64,000 bases of DNA from the NCBI GenBank assembly GCA_034435015.1, contig DAOTYH010000007.1:23565-87564 (forward strand), written 5' to 3'. The notes below the pieces were generated by a model. The model was not told the origin of the DNA. It was given only the letters and a program-made list of their open reading frames with translations, and made no database searches. Shown here piece after piece: positions 46,003-53,962 of this stretch; position 1 is the stretch's first letter, and every line of letters starts with the position of its first letter. The position numbers and the translations under genes are program-made. Origin of the DNA: DAOTYH01 sp034435015. GTDB taxonomy: Bacteria; Chloroflexota; Anaerolineae; Aggregatilineales; UBA3940.

Positions 46003-46035
46003 ACGAAAACCCACCTGATGCAGGTGGGTTTTCGT
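46003..46035. terminator. Bidirectional terminator after tRNA-Pro
   Basis: A perfect 15-bp stem, acgaaaacccacctg with its complement, 3-base loop, with A- and T-rich arms that give T runs on both strands. It lies 5 bases after the tRNA and 27 bases from the end of the convergent SCP2 gene. Confidence 0.88.
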
Positions 46036-46061
46036 CTTCAGAGTCAGCTTCTCTGCCGGGC

Positions 46062-46382
46062 TTAGCCCAGCAAACCCTGAAGTTTCATCGCCAGTGACAT
46101 GTTGCCGTCAATTTTCAGCCGTCCCTGCATAAAGGCACTGACAGCATTCAACTCGCCGTTGACGATCGCCAACAGGTCACGGGAATCACAGGTTACGGTC
46201 AGGTCCGGCTTGTCAGCGGCACCTTCCTTCATCGCAAGGGTGCCGTTGAGAATCTCGGCCCTCCATGTGCCCTCTTCTGGGCCTGTGATATTGAACTGCA
46301 GGATCGCATCTGTCGCACCCCACGCCGCCGGATCAAAATGTCGGGGTAACTCATCAAATAATTCCCGCACACTTTGTGGCAT
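46062..46382 (-). CDS. SCP2 sterol-binding domain protein
   Basis: Small soluble lipid-binding fold of 106 residues. Typical pattern: ILQFNITGPEEGTWRAEILNG, then DLTVTCDSRDLLAIVNGELNAVSAFMQGRLKIDGNMSLAMKL-like end (landmark GRLKIDGN with MSLAMKL). Such stand-alone SCP2 domains bind hydrophobic ligands; ligand unknown. I chose ATG 46382, ten bases after aaggag; a GTG at 46391 sits directly on that site. The upstream gap 46383-46685 holds no gene, only the promoter and hairpin of the + strand neighbour. Confidence 0.85.
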   Translation of the reverse strand: MPQSVRELFDELPRHFDPAAWGATDAILQFNITGPEEGTWRAEILNGTLAMKEGAADKPDLTVTCDSRDLLAIVNGELNAVSAFMQGRLKIDGNMSLAMKLQGLLG

Positions 46383-46565
46383 AATCCGCACTCTCCTTAT
46401 TGCTCTCTAACATGAATTGGCTGGCGGCAGGCATGAGCATTGAAGCCGTTAATACCGCCTTATACAATCTTAAGTATAGTAGGGCAAAACAGAAAAACCA
46501 AAGAGGAAGCAGAGAAGCACCTCCCTCCTTATTCGAGTTAGGGAAATTCCAATTGTTCCTCCCAT

Positions 46566-46594
46566 TTGGCAGATAGTTCCTGAGGTGGTATATA
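46566..46594 (+). promoter_or_regulatory. Promoter of the serine hydrolase gene
   Basis: TTGGCA (46566-46571), 17-base spacer, TATATA (46589-46594). The transcript would begin near 46601 and have an 85-base leader. Confidence 0.6.
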
Positions 46595-46616
46595 TCGCCC
46601 CTGCATTCAGTACATT

Positions 46617-46644
46617 CCCCTAATGCTACTCACAGCATAAGGGG
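46617..46644 (+). other. Hairpin in the leader of the serine hydrolase mRNA
   Basis: CCCCTAATGCT pairs with AGCATAAGGGG (one mismatch) around a 6-base loop, between promoter and start codon. No T run follows, so it is not a standard terminator; it may stabilise the mRNA or bind a factor. Confidence 0.45.
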
Positions 46645-46685
46645 CTTCTCGTGCTAATCAGGTGAAGTAAAGAGGTTAGGACATT

Positions 46686-48245
46686 ATGGCAACTGCACCC
46701 GGCGCACGACGTCGAGCCACACTACCTATCTTAGAAATGGCAGGTGGTGCGATGATTCTGGCGGCGACAGTGCTTCTTGTTACCCAATTGAGTGGATTTA
46801 GCGCAGAGCGGCAACGGATGCCTTACGGGCTGGTCATGGCAGGTGTACCGGTCAGCGGACAAGCTCGCGAGGAGACACAGGCAACCATCGAGCGGATTTA
46901 CGGAGCACCGATAACGGTCATGTACCGCGATCAAGAAATCCGACTCAACCCTGATCAAGTGGGCTTCCGTATCAATTCAGAAGCTATGCTCTCGCGTGCC
47001 GACGAACTACGCACAGAAGGTACATTCTGGTCAGGGTTCTGGGACTTCATCTGGCGACGGCCTGAACAGGCCTTTAGCGTTGAGCTGGTAGCCGAGTATT
47101 CGCCCGATCTTCTGCGTGCATGGCTGGCTGACGTAGCGGCCCGCTACGACCGTCCTCCCCAGTCTGCAAGGCCTGTTTTGGAGACTCTTTCCTTTGAGTC
47201 AGGCCAGCCCGGCTACACAATGGATCAGGAGGCGTCCTTCGCTCTGATTGATGCCGCACTCCGCAGACCGGTCAACCGAACAGTCAATCTGGTGATCAAT
47301 GAGATTGAGGCACCGCGTCCGAGCTTGGAAACACTTAAAGCATTGCTGGTAGATTACCTGCTCAGCACAGAGTTTGCCGGCGTGGCCTCGATTCATGTGA
47401 CCGATCTCCAAACTGGTGAGGAGATGGAATTGAACGTTGATCTGCGGCAGGGTACAGCCAACTACTTGAATTGTGATGTGGCCTACGCCAGCACCAGTAC
47501 CATGAAGATACCCATCATGATTGACTTCTTCCGGTTTTTGGACTGGATGCCCGAACCCGGCTCCGACGAATATAAAATCTTGACGGAGACTATGCTCCAG
47601 TCAGGCAACATCTCGGCCAACTTCATGATGCAGGACATTGGTTACGGCGATACCCAGCGGGGAGTTGATGACGTAAGGAACATGACCCAATATCTCGGCC
47701 TGCCCAATACCTTCATCATTGTGCCTTACGACGATAACAAGCCCCCTGTTTACTACAGCACTCCAGCTCAGGAGGCGGCACGGGCCGGACAGTGTGTTGA
47801 TACACGGCCTGACTATGCGATGCAGACAACCGTTAGTGATCTGGCTGTCTTACTGGATATGATCTATCAGTGTGCCGAGTACAATGGCGGAGGACTGATA
47901 GCCGCCTACCCGAATCAGATCACGCAAGCTGAGTGCCAAATGATGTTGGACCTCATGAAGCAGAATCCAGACGGTATTCTGATGGCAGGCCTTCCGGCAG
48001 ATATTGAGATTGCTCATAAGCATGGGTGGGCATACGACACCCATGGGGACGCGGGGATCGTCTTCAGCCCTGGGGGGGATTACGTGCTGGTAGCCTTCCT
48101 ATGGGCCGACACCGACTGGTTAAATGCTCAGGTTAGCTTCCCTATTATCCAGAATATCTCATCCGCGACTTTCAACTTTTTCAACCCGGATATGGTGCTT
48201 GTTCCACGGCGGGGCTTCGCTACTGAGCTGGGGATCAACCCCTGA
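46686..48245 (+). CDS. Membrane-anchored serine hydrolase (class A beta-lactamase/PBP-like) with N-terminal peptidoglycan-binding-type domain
   Basis: 519 residues. A basic N terminus and one membrane segment (about 15-38) anchor it outside the cell. Residues 45-210 resemble the VanW-associated peptidoglycan-binding (PG_binding_4) module. Residues 215-500 form a beta-lactamase-like domain: nucleophile Ser271 in STMK (Ser-X-X-Lys), SGN in QSGNISANFMM as the second motif and HKHGW in place of KTG. Known relatives are carboxypeptidases or esterases as well as beta-lactamases; a cell-wall role is the better guess. It stands alone between a promoter and a strong terminator. Confidence 0.82.
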   Translation: MATAPGARRRATLPILEMAGGAMILAATVLLVTQLSGFSAERQRMPYGLVMAGVPVSGQAREETQATIERIYGAPITVMYRDQEIRLNPDQVGFRINSEAMLSRADELRTEGTFWSGFWDFIWRRPEQAFSVELVAEYSPDLLRAWLADVAARYDRPPQSARPVLETLSFESGQPGYTMDQEASFALIDAALRRPVNRTVNLVINEIEAPRPSLETLKALLVDYLLSTEFAGVASIHVTDLQTGEEMELNVDLRQGTANYLNCDVAYASTSTMKIPIMIDFFRFLDWMPEPGSDEYKILTETMLQSGNISANFMMQDIGYGDTQRGVDDVRNMTQYLGLPNTFIIVPYDDNKPPVYYSTPAQEAARAGQCVDTRPDYAMQTTVSDLAVLLDMIYQCAEYNGGGLIAAYPNQITQAECQMMLDLMKQNPDGILMAGLPADIEIAHKHGWAYDTHGDAGIVFSPGGDYVLVAFLWADTDWLNAQVSFPIIQNISSATFNFFNPDMVLVPRRGFATELGINP

Positions 48246-48268
48246 TCTTAGCCGGCGATCCTGAAAGG

Positions 48269-48313
48269 AAAGGACGGCAAGGAAACATTCCCTTTTTCCT
48301 GCCGTCCTTTTAT
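48269..48313. terminator. Bidirectional terminator between serine hydrolase and phosphatase genes
   Basis: A long stem, aaaggacggcaagga pairing with tcctgccgtccttt (one mismatch), loop of about 13 bases, then T run on the + strand; A-rich arm gives a T run on the minus strand. It overlaps the stop of the convergent phosphatase gene. Confidence 0.8.
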
Positions 48314-51300
48314 TCCATCTCCCGCTTAAGCAGCCACAGCGTCATGTCATCGTTCTGGGGCGCATCGCCCACAAATTCGTCTATGGCTGAGAGAATGTTC
48401 TCAAGCATCGCCTCAGCCGTCTCCGCACAGGTGCTCTCCAACGTGGCCCGCAACCGATCTATCCCCCACTCCGTATAATCAGCCTGCATCGCCTCGGTGA
48501 CGCCATCGGTGTAGGCAACCAGCACATCACCCGGCTGGAGGGTGATCTGATGCTCCTCAATGTCAATCTGATTGATTACCCCAAGCGCGATCCCTCGGCT
48601 GTGTAATTCGACAACACGGCCATCCACGCAACGGACAAGTAGAGGCGGATTGTGTCCGGCGCTAGCATATGCTACCCGCCCAGAAGCGGGGTCCCATACG
48701 GCATAAAAAGCGGTCACAAACAGGTCGCTACGCGAGTCGTTAAACAGCAACTCGTTGACACGGATCAGCGTGGCGGCAGGTGAAGTGCGGCTCATGGCGG
48801 CGGCCCGCAACAGCGTTCGGCACATGGCCATGAACAGGGCGGCAGGAATACCCTTATCTGCTACGTCAGCGACAACTAGACCCCACAGTCCATCCCGTAG
48901 AGGGATAAAATCGTAAAAGTCGCCGCTAACTTGACGAGCGGCCCGCCAAGCGGCGGCCAACTGCCAGCCGGGAAGACGAGGGGGACTCTCCGGAATAAAG
49001 GTGGCCTGAATGTCGCGGGCTACGTCCAGTTCCCGCTCAAGGCGGTCACGTTCTGCGGCGCTACTCTGTAAGGCCGCTGTCTCAAGCACCAGTGCAGTCT
49101 GATGGGCAACACCCGTCAAAATGTTCAACAGGCGTGAATCAAGCGGTCTTCCATACCCGGCATCATCCACAATCAACAGTCCAATTAGCCCGCGCTTCAC
49201 CCGCAATGGGAAAGCGAGGATAGAGGAAGCATCCATCAAACGCATCAGCGGCTCAGGAATGGGCAGTTGATGTCCCTCGCCTGCCCCCAGCGGCCTATCT
49301 GCCACACTGAGAAGGTCTAAGAAAGGGTAATCCCCAGCCGCAAACGGCTTAGAAGCCATCTCCTCATATTGCTCTCGCCTAGCGCCGCACTGCGCGCTCA
49401 GATAATAAGCCGCCTCATTCTCCTCCCAGCGTAACACCAAACAATGGTTGACTCCCGACAGAAGAGTGGTCAATCGTGCAACCGTATCAAGAGCCTCGCT
49501 CATCTCAATCTGAGTGTTGACAGCCTCAGAAATCTGGAGCAAGGCGGTCGTTACATAGGCCTCAGCCTGCTGAGCCGCATAGAGCCGCGCATTATTGATT
49601 GCCAGCGCCGCTTGACTCGCGAATGTTCCTATAAACTCCTCATCATTCTGTGTGTAACGCCCTGCCTGCTGATGATCAGCGATCAAATAACCAATCAGAC
49701 GGCCACTTACTGCCAGCGGCGCAACGACACAGGCACGTTCGCCGGCTAAGCTGAGCAATTGGCAATAAGCCTTGCGCACCAGCTCTCTGGGGTCTTCCCC
49801 CTCATGAGTGGTATCCAGCGGTAACGGCTGGCCTACCAACGCCTCTGACTCAAGCCCGGAAGCGGCTAGTAGAATCAGTTGATCGGAGTTGGTTTCGAAC
49901 AGAGCTACACCTGCGGTATCCACAGGGACTAGACGGCCCAACCCATCCAGAATACCCTTCAGGACATGGTCAAGGTCAAGATCAGATACCAATGTGGCAC
50001 CAATTTCACGCAACGCATCAGACAAGACCCGGCGGCGGCGTTCATTGGCATACAGGGTTGCATTCCGGATCGCAACCGCGACCGAGTCAGCCAGAGATTG
50101 CATGAGCATCAGGTCTTCGCGCGAGAAGGCATCCACAATCTCGCTCTGTAGATCAATCACACCTAAAACATGCTCGGCCATCTTGATCGGAACGGCCAAC
50201 TCAGAGCGCGTATCTTCCAGACCGGGGCCGGGACGATAATCTTCAGAACAGTGAACATCCCCGACTAACTCCGGTATACCCGTCCGAGCCACCTTAGGTA
50301 TCAGTCCAGGATCGTCCGGCCCATAAGCCAGCTCATCGATCAGCCAGCGTACGCTGTGTGGACCTGCCCCTGCCCGGAAGACCAGCTTTCCACCGGTGTA
50401 CACAAAAATATGCACCCGCTCAAAACCAAATGTATCTGAGATCAAGTCCACAACCTGATCCAGCAGATCATCTAACTCCAAGACAGACACAACTGCGCGG
50501 CTGACCTGAGTCAGCGCTTCCAGTCGCTGGGCCAACCGATGTTCGGCATCGTAGGTTTGAGCCTGCTCAATAGCCAGAGCCACCTGTGCCGCTAGTGTAT
50601 CAAGCAAAGAGACATCCTCTTCGCTGAACGCCCCTACTCGGTCGCTCTGAACATCCAGCACTCCCAGCACCCGATCCTCCACTTTCAGCGGCAAGGCTAT
50701 TTCACTGCGAGTTTCGGGTAGTACGCCTAGCCGGCGGTAACGGGGATCGCTGGCGACGTTATTTGCCAGCGCTGTCTGCCCCTGCTTGGCGGCCCAGCCG
50801 ACCATCCCAATGCCCGGTTCAACCTGTGGATACTGCCGGACCAGCTCCTCACTAGTGCTGGCCCCAACCTGCAAGCGATCTTTCTCAAACACAAAGATAC
50901 TGACGCTGTAGTAACCGAAAGTCTCCTTGATCAGAGTGACGATCTGGTGAAATAGGTCGGGGAGGGGCTGAACAGCCGAGACCTGCGCAGTGACTGTGCC
51001 AACTAATTTCAACTGTTCGGCACGATACTGGGCATGTTCGTAGAGGCGGGCATTTCGGATTGCCCACGCCGCCTGATTGGCCAAGAGGGTGAGTAAACGA
51101 AGCGAGTCCTCACTGAACCGTCCGGCTTGATGACTCTGTACCACTATCACACCAATTGTGGAAGACCCCGCAACCAGCGGGACAAACAGGCCAGAACGGG
51201 GAGGAGCTTCTATATCTAAATCGAAATCTGGAAAAGCCGGCAGACGATGACGCTCTGCCTCATAATCCGATACGATTAGCGCCTGTCCGCTCTCACGTAC

Positions 51301-51684
51301 CCACCCTACGATCCCTCTGCTTCCGCCCCCTGGAAAATCAGTCTGAGGCAAACGCTCGCCATTCCGAACCCAGACTTTGACCTGATAGGTATCTCCCTCA
51401 AACAGGCCTAATTGGAAGAAGGTAGTAGGAATAAGCCGCCCAGCCTCGCGATAAACCAGCCCGCATAGCTCGTCCACGCTCAACTGGGAGCGCAACAACT
51501 GATGGCCTATCTCATTCAGAGTAGCCAGCTCCCCAGCCGAACGATGAGCATATCTCTCGCCAAGCCGGAAAGCCAACCAGACCAATAGGCTCACGGCGAG
51601 CAAAACAATCAGCCATACAATCGCTAATGGCAATTCAAACACTCCGAGTATCCTGCTCAGAAAGGGCACGCTATACCTTTGCAC
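48310..51684 (-). CDS. Multi-GAF sensor with SpoIIE/PP2C-type serine phosphatase
   Basis: 1124 residues. One membrane helix (about 16-40) is followed by five GAF-like units (roughly 45-200, 215-370, 385-545, 555-720, 725-875), a short coiled coil (RDRLERELDVARDIQATFIP) and a SpoIIE-type phosphatase (about 900-1122). The metal-binding motifs are intact: SGDFYDF, VVADVADKGIPAALFM, SAGHNPP, YTDGVTEA and NDDMT. Such RsbU-like proteins dephosphorylate anti-anti-sigma factors; no RsbV/RsbW gene is nearby. The start is a GTG at 51684 only 9 bases from an IS remnant, so the original 5' end or promoter may have been altered. Confidence 0.88.
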   Translation of the reverse strand: MQRYSVPFLSRILGVFELPLAIVWLIVLLAVSLLVWLAFRLGERYAHRSAGELATLNEIGHQLLRSQLSVDELCGLVYREAGRLIPTTFFQLGLFEGDTYQVKVWVRNGERLPQTDFPGGGSRGIVGWVRESGQALIVSDYEAERHRLPAFPDFDLDIEAPPRSGLFVPLVAGSSTIGVIVVQSHQAGRFSEDSLRLLTLLANQAAWAIRNARLYEHAQYRAEQLKLVGTVTAQVSAVQPLPDLFHQIVTLIKETFGYYSVSIFVFEKDRLQVGASTSEELVRQYPQVEPGIGMVGWAAKQGQTALANNVASDPRYRRLGVLPETRSEIALPLKVEDRVLGVLDVQSDRVGAFSEEDVSLLDTLAAQVALAIEQAQTYDAEHRLAQRLEALTQVSRAVVSVLELDDLLDQVVDLISDTFGFERVHIFVYTGGKLVFRAGAGPHSVRWLIDELAYGPDDPGLIPKVARTGIPELVGDVHCSEDYRPGPGLEDTRSELAVPIKMAEHVLGVIDLQSEIVDAFSREDLMLMQSLADSVAVAIRNATLYANERRRRVLSDALREIGATLVSDLDLDHVLKGILDGLGRLVPVDTAGVALFETNSDQLILLAASGLESEALVGQPLPLDTTHEGEDPRELVRKAYCQLLSLAGERACVVAPLAVSGRLIGYLIADHQQAGRYTQNDEEFIGTFASQAALAINNARLYAAQQAEAYVTTALLQISEAVNTQIEMSEALDTVARLTTLLSGVNHCLVLRWEENEAAYYLSAQCGARREQYEEMASKPFAAGDYPFLDLLSVADRPLGAGEGHQLPIPEPLMRLMDASSILAFPLRVKRGLIGLLIVDDAGYGRPLDSRLLNILTGVAHQTALVLETAALQSSAAERDRLERELDVARDIQATFIPESPPRLPGWQLAAAWRAARQVSGDFYDFIPLRDGLWGLVVADVADKGIPAALFMAMCRTLLRAAAMSRTSPAATLIRVNELLFNDSRSDLFVTAFYAVWDPASGRVAYASAGHNPPLLVRCVDGRVVELHSRGIALGVINQIDIEEHQITLQPGDVLVAYTDGVTEAMQADYTEWGIDRLRATLESTCAETAEAMLENILSAIDEFVGDAPQNDDMTLWLLKREME

Positions 51685-51692
51685 TTTTTAAG

Positions 51693-52278
51693 CTGGCGAT
51701 TTGAAAACACCGCGCACCAGGCGGTAAAAGAAGGTTGCAGCCAATCTCAACCGACTGAGGTGCGCGATGTCGATACCGATTATCTGTCTGGTTGAATGTC
51801 TGTGCCAATTTTGCGAGGTGTTCCGGGCGTGCTTCAGCAAACCCCAGTTCAAGTACTTGGTGAGCGTAGTGCTGGCGCTGATCATCTGCCAGGAAAGCCG
51901 GACGTTGAGCGGACTGATGAGACAGATCGCGGCTGGGCCGAGTGTAAGCGGCTTGTCGCGCTTTCTGAGCACAGCGCCGTGGTCGGCGGAAGAAGTGGCG
52001 AGGGTATGGTATGAGCAGTTTGCGCAACAGATGAGCGGGGCAGTGCAAGACGAACATGCCCGGCAACAGCGCAAGCAAGCCAGGCGTCGAGGACGCCCAA
52101 AGGCGACCGTCGTGACAGGTTACCTGATTGGGGATGATGCGACGCAGCACAAGCCAGGCGGGAAGAAGATGGGCTGAGTGTGACGGTGGCGGTGGCAACG
52201 GCCAAGTTCTTTCAAAACCACCACGAACGAGCGTTGGGAGTGGCTAATAGAGTGGATATGGAGGGCTAAAATCGCCTG
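51693..52278 (+). mobile_element. Internally deleted insertion sequence
   Basis: About 586 bases bounded by short inverted ends, c-t-ggcgattt at 51693-51702 and the complement of c-a-ggcgattt at 52269-52278 (nine of ten match). Inside are the two ends of a DDE-transposase gene with the middle missing. The true terminal repeats may be longer and the exact ends are uncertain; no target duplication was clear. It cannot move by its own enzyme but could be mobilised by a full relative elsewhere. Confidence 0.6.
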
Positions 52279-52279
52279 A
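51767..52279 (+). pseudogene. DDE transposase remnant, central part deleted
   Basis: From ATG 51767 an open stretch of 136 residues has the look of an IS4/IS701-type transposase N terminus: LSGLMRQIAAGPSVSGLSRFL, a basic RKQARRRGRP segment and GDDATQHKPGGKKM, which carries the first catalytic Asp region. It stops at TGA 52175. After TGA-GTG-TGA the same frame resumes at 52184 with RWRWQRPSSFKTTTNERW and ends WIWRAKIA-stop at 52279, a typical transposase C terminus. About two thirds of the gene, with the second Asp and the Glu, is missing. Family assignment is approximate. Confidence 0.75.
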
Positions 52280-52315
52280 CCCGTTAACACCATGTCCACC
52301 CTTTTGGCCACTCCC
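52236..52315. repeat. 26-bp imperfect inverted repeat across the right end of the IS remnant
   Basis: 52236-52261 and the reverse complement of 52290-52315 match at 22 of 26 positions (both begin gggagtggc and end atgg or catgg), with a 28-base centre. The left arm lies in the transposase 3' end, the right arm in flanking DNA. It would form a strong hairpin. The rest of the gap up to comM at 52439 holds no gene. Confidence 0.6.
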
Positions 52316-52438
52316 CTCTTTTGGGATACCTTGCCAAGAGTATATCACATCGGTCACCTGCCTCCTTAGGCTTGCCCCACACTTGCCTCCCTCTTACTGC
52401 CATGTTACCCTATTCGCCAGCCAACACGGGAGGTGAAT

Positions 52439-53962
52439 GTGCTTGCAAAAGTGAATAGCTGTGCGTTGATCGGGCTGGATGCCACACTGGTCGAGGTTGA
52501 GGTAGATGCCGCCAGCGGGATGTCCAGCCTGACGTTGGTCGGGCTACCTGATGCGGCCGTTAAGGAGTCAAAGGAGCGGGTCTGGGCGGCCATTCGTAAC
52601 AGCGGCCTGCACTTCCCCAGCGGGCGGCGGCTGACAATCAACCTTGCCCCTGCTGACCTGCGTAAAGAAGGCCCGGCCTATGACCTCCCAATTGCACTAG
52701 GCCTGCTGGCGGCCAGCGGTCAGATCGTACCTGATACCCTAGAGGGGTCGCTCGTGCTGGGCGAACTCTCCCTAGACGGCACAGTACGCCATGTGCGGGG
52801 TGTCCTTTCGGCTGTCTATTTGGCACACACGCTCGGCCTAGAACGGGTCTATGTTCCATCAGCGGATGCCGCAGAGGCCTCGCTCATCCCCGACATTGAG
52901 GTCATCCCCGTGGATCATCTCATTTCGCTGGTTGAACACCTGTTAGGTTTGGACACAATCCCTCCTTTTGACCGTAACAGCCTTGATCTACCGGACATTC
53001 CCCCTGCCTACCTCACTGACTTTGCCGACATCAAAGGGCAGGAACATGTCAAGCGGGCGCTGGAGGTAGCCGCGGCGGGCGGACATAACGTCAGCCTGAT
53101 GGGGCCGCCCGGCGCAGGCAAAACTCTGCTGGCACGGGCTGTACCGGGTATCCTGCCGCGCATGACGCTTGACGAGGCACTTGAGGTCACGCGAATCTAC
53201 TCGGTGGCTGACATGCTTGCTGAGGGCATCCCCTTGATGCGCCATCGCCCTTTTCGGGCGCCGCATCATACCATCAGCCATGCAGGCCTAGTGGGGGGCG
53301 GATCATGGCCTCACCCCGGCGAGATCAGTCTGGCCCATCGGGGCGTGCTGTTTCTGGATGAGTTGCCAGAGTTCGGTTATAAGCTGGAAACACTGCGCCA
53401 GCCGCTGGAAGATCGTCATGTGACGGTAAGCCGCGCCTCCGGCACAATGACCTTCCCGGCCAATTTCATGCTGATCGCCGCCTCGAACCCCTGCCCCTGC
53501 GGCTACTATGGTGACCCGATCAAGCCGTGTACGTGTAGTCCGGCCATGATCACCCGTTATCAGCAGAAGGTGTCAGGCCCTCTGCTTGACAGGATTGACA
53601 TCCATGTCGAAGTGCCGCGTGTAGATTATGAGAAGCTATCCGCCGGCCAACGCGGTGAGCCTTCCAGCGTCATCCGCGAGCGGGTTCAGGCGGCACGCAA
53701 CCGTCAGGCCGAGCGGTTCATGGGGACATCGCTCTTGTGCAACGCTGACATGGGCGCACGCGAAGTGCCGCTGTATGCCAAGCTCGACCCTGAAGGAGAA
53801 AAGCTGATGCGTACAGCCATGCAACAGATGCATCTCAGCGCACGGGCCTACCACCGTGTGCTTAAGCTGAGCCGAACCATTGCCGATCTAGAGGGCAGTG
53901 AGGTGATTCGTCCCTACCATCTGGCTGAGGCACTCCAGTACCGCCCCAGACAGGCCGGCTAG
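52439..53962 (+). CDS. comM: ComM/YifB-family Mg-chelatase-like AAA+ ATPase
   Basis: 507 residues. N-terminal Lon-protease-like fold (about 1-170), Walker A GPPGAGKTLLARAVPG near residue 218, Walker B LFLDELPEF, the cysteine-containing CPCGYYGDPIKPCTCS (zinc-finger-like insert) and a C-terminal Mg-chelatase helix bundle. In naturally competent bacteria ComM is a branch-migration helicase for incoming DNA. I chose the GTG at 52439 (LAKVNSCALIG follows), five bases after gggagg; GTG 52433 overlaps that site. The end overlaps the convergent unknown gene by 4 bases. Confidence 0.9.
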   Translation: MLAKVNSCALIGLDATLVEVEVDAASGMSSLTLVGLPDAAVKESKERVWAAIRNSGLHFPSGRRLTINLAPADLRKEGPAYDLPIALGLLAASGQIVPDTLEGSLVLGELSLDGTVRHVRGVLSAVYLAHTLGLERVYVPSADAAEASLIPDIEVIPVDHLISLVEHLLGLDTIPPFDRNSLDLPDIPPAYLTDFADIKGQEHVKRALEVAAAGGHNVSLMGPPGAGKTLLARAVPGILPRMTLDEALEVTRIYSVADMLAEGIPLMRHRPFRAPHHTISHAGLVGGGSWPHPGEISLAHRGVLFLDELPEFGYKLETLRQPLEDRHVTVSRASGTMTFPANFMLIAASNPCPCGYYGDPIKPCTCSPAMITRYQQKVSGPLLDRIDIHVEVPRVDYEKLSAGQRGEPSSVIRERVQAARNRQAERFMGTSLLCNADMGAREVPLYAKLDPEGEKLMRTAMQQMHLSARAYHRVLKLSRTIADLEGSEVIRPYHLAEALQYRPRQAG

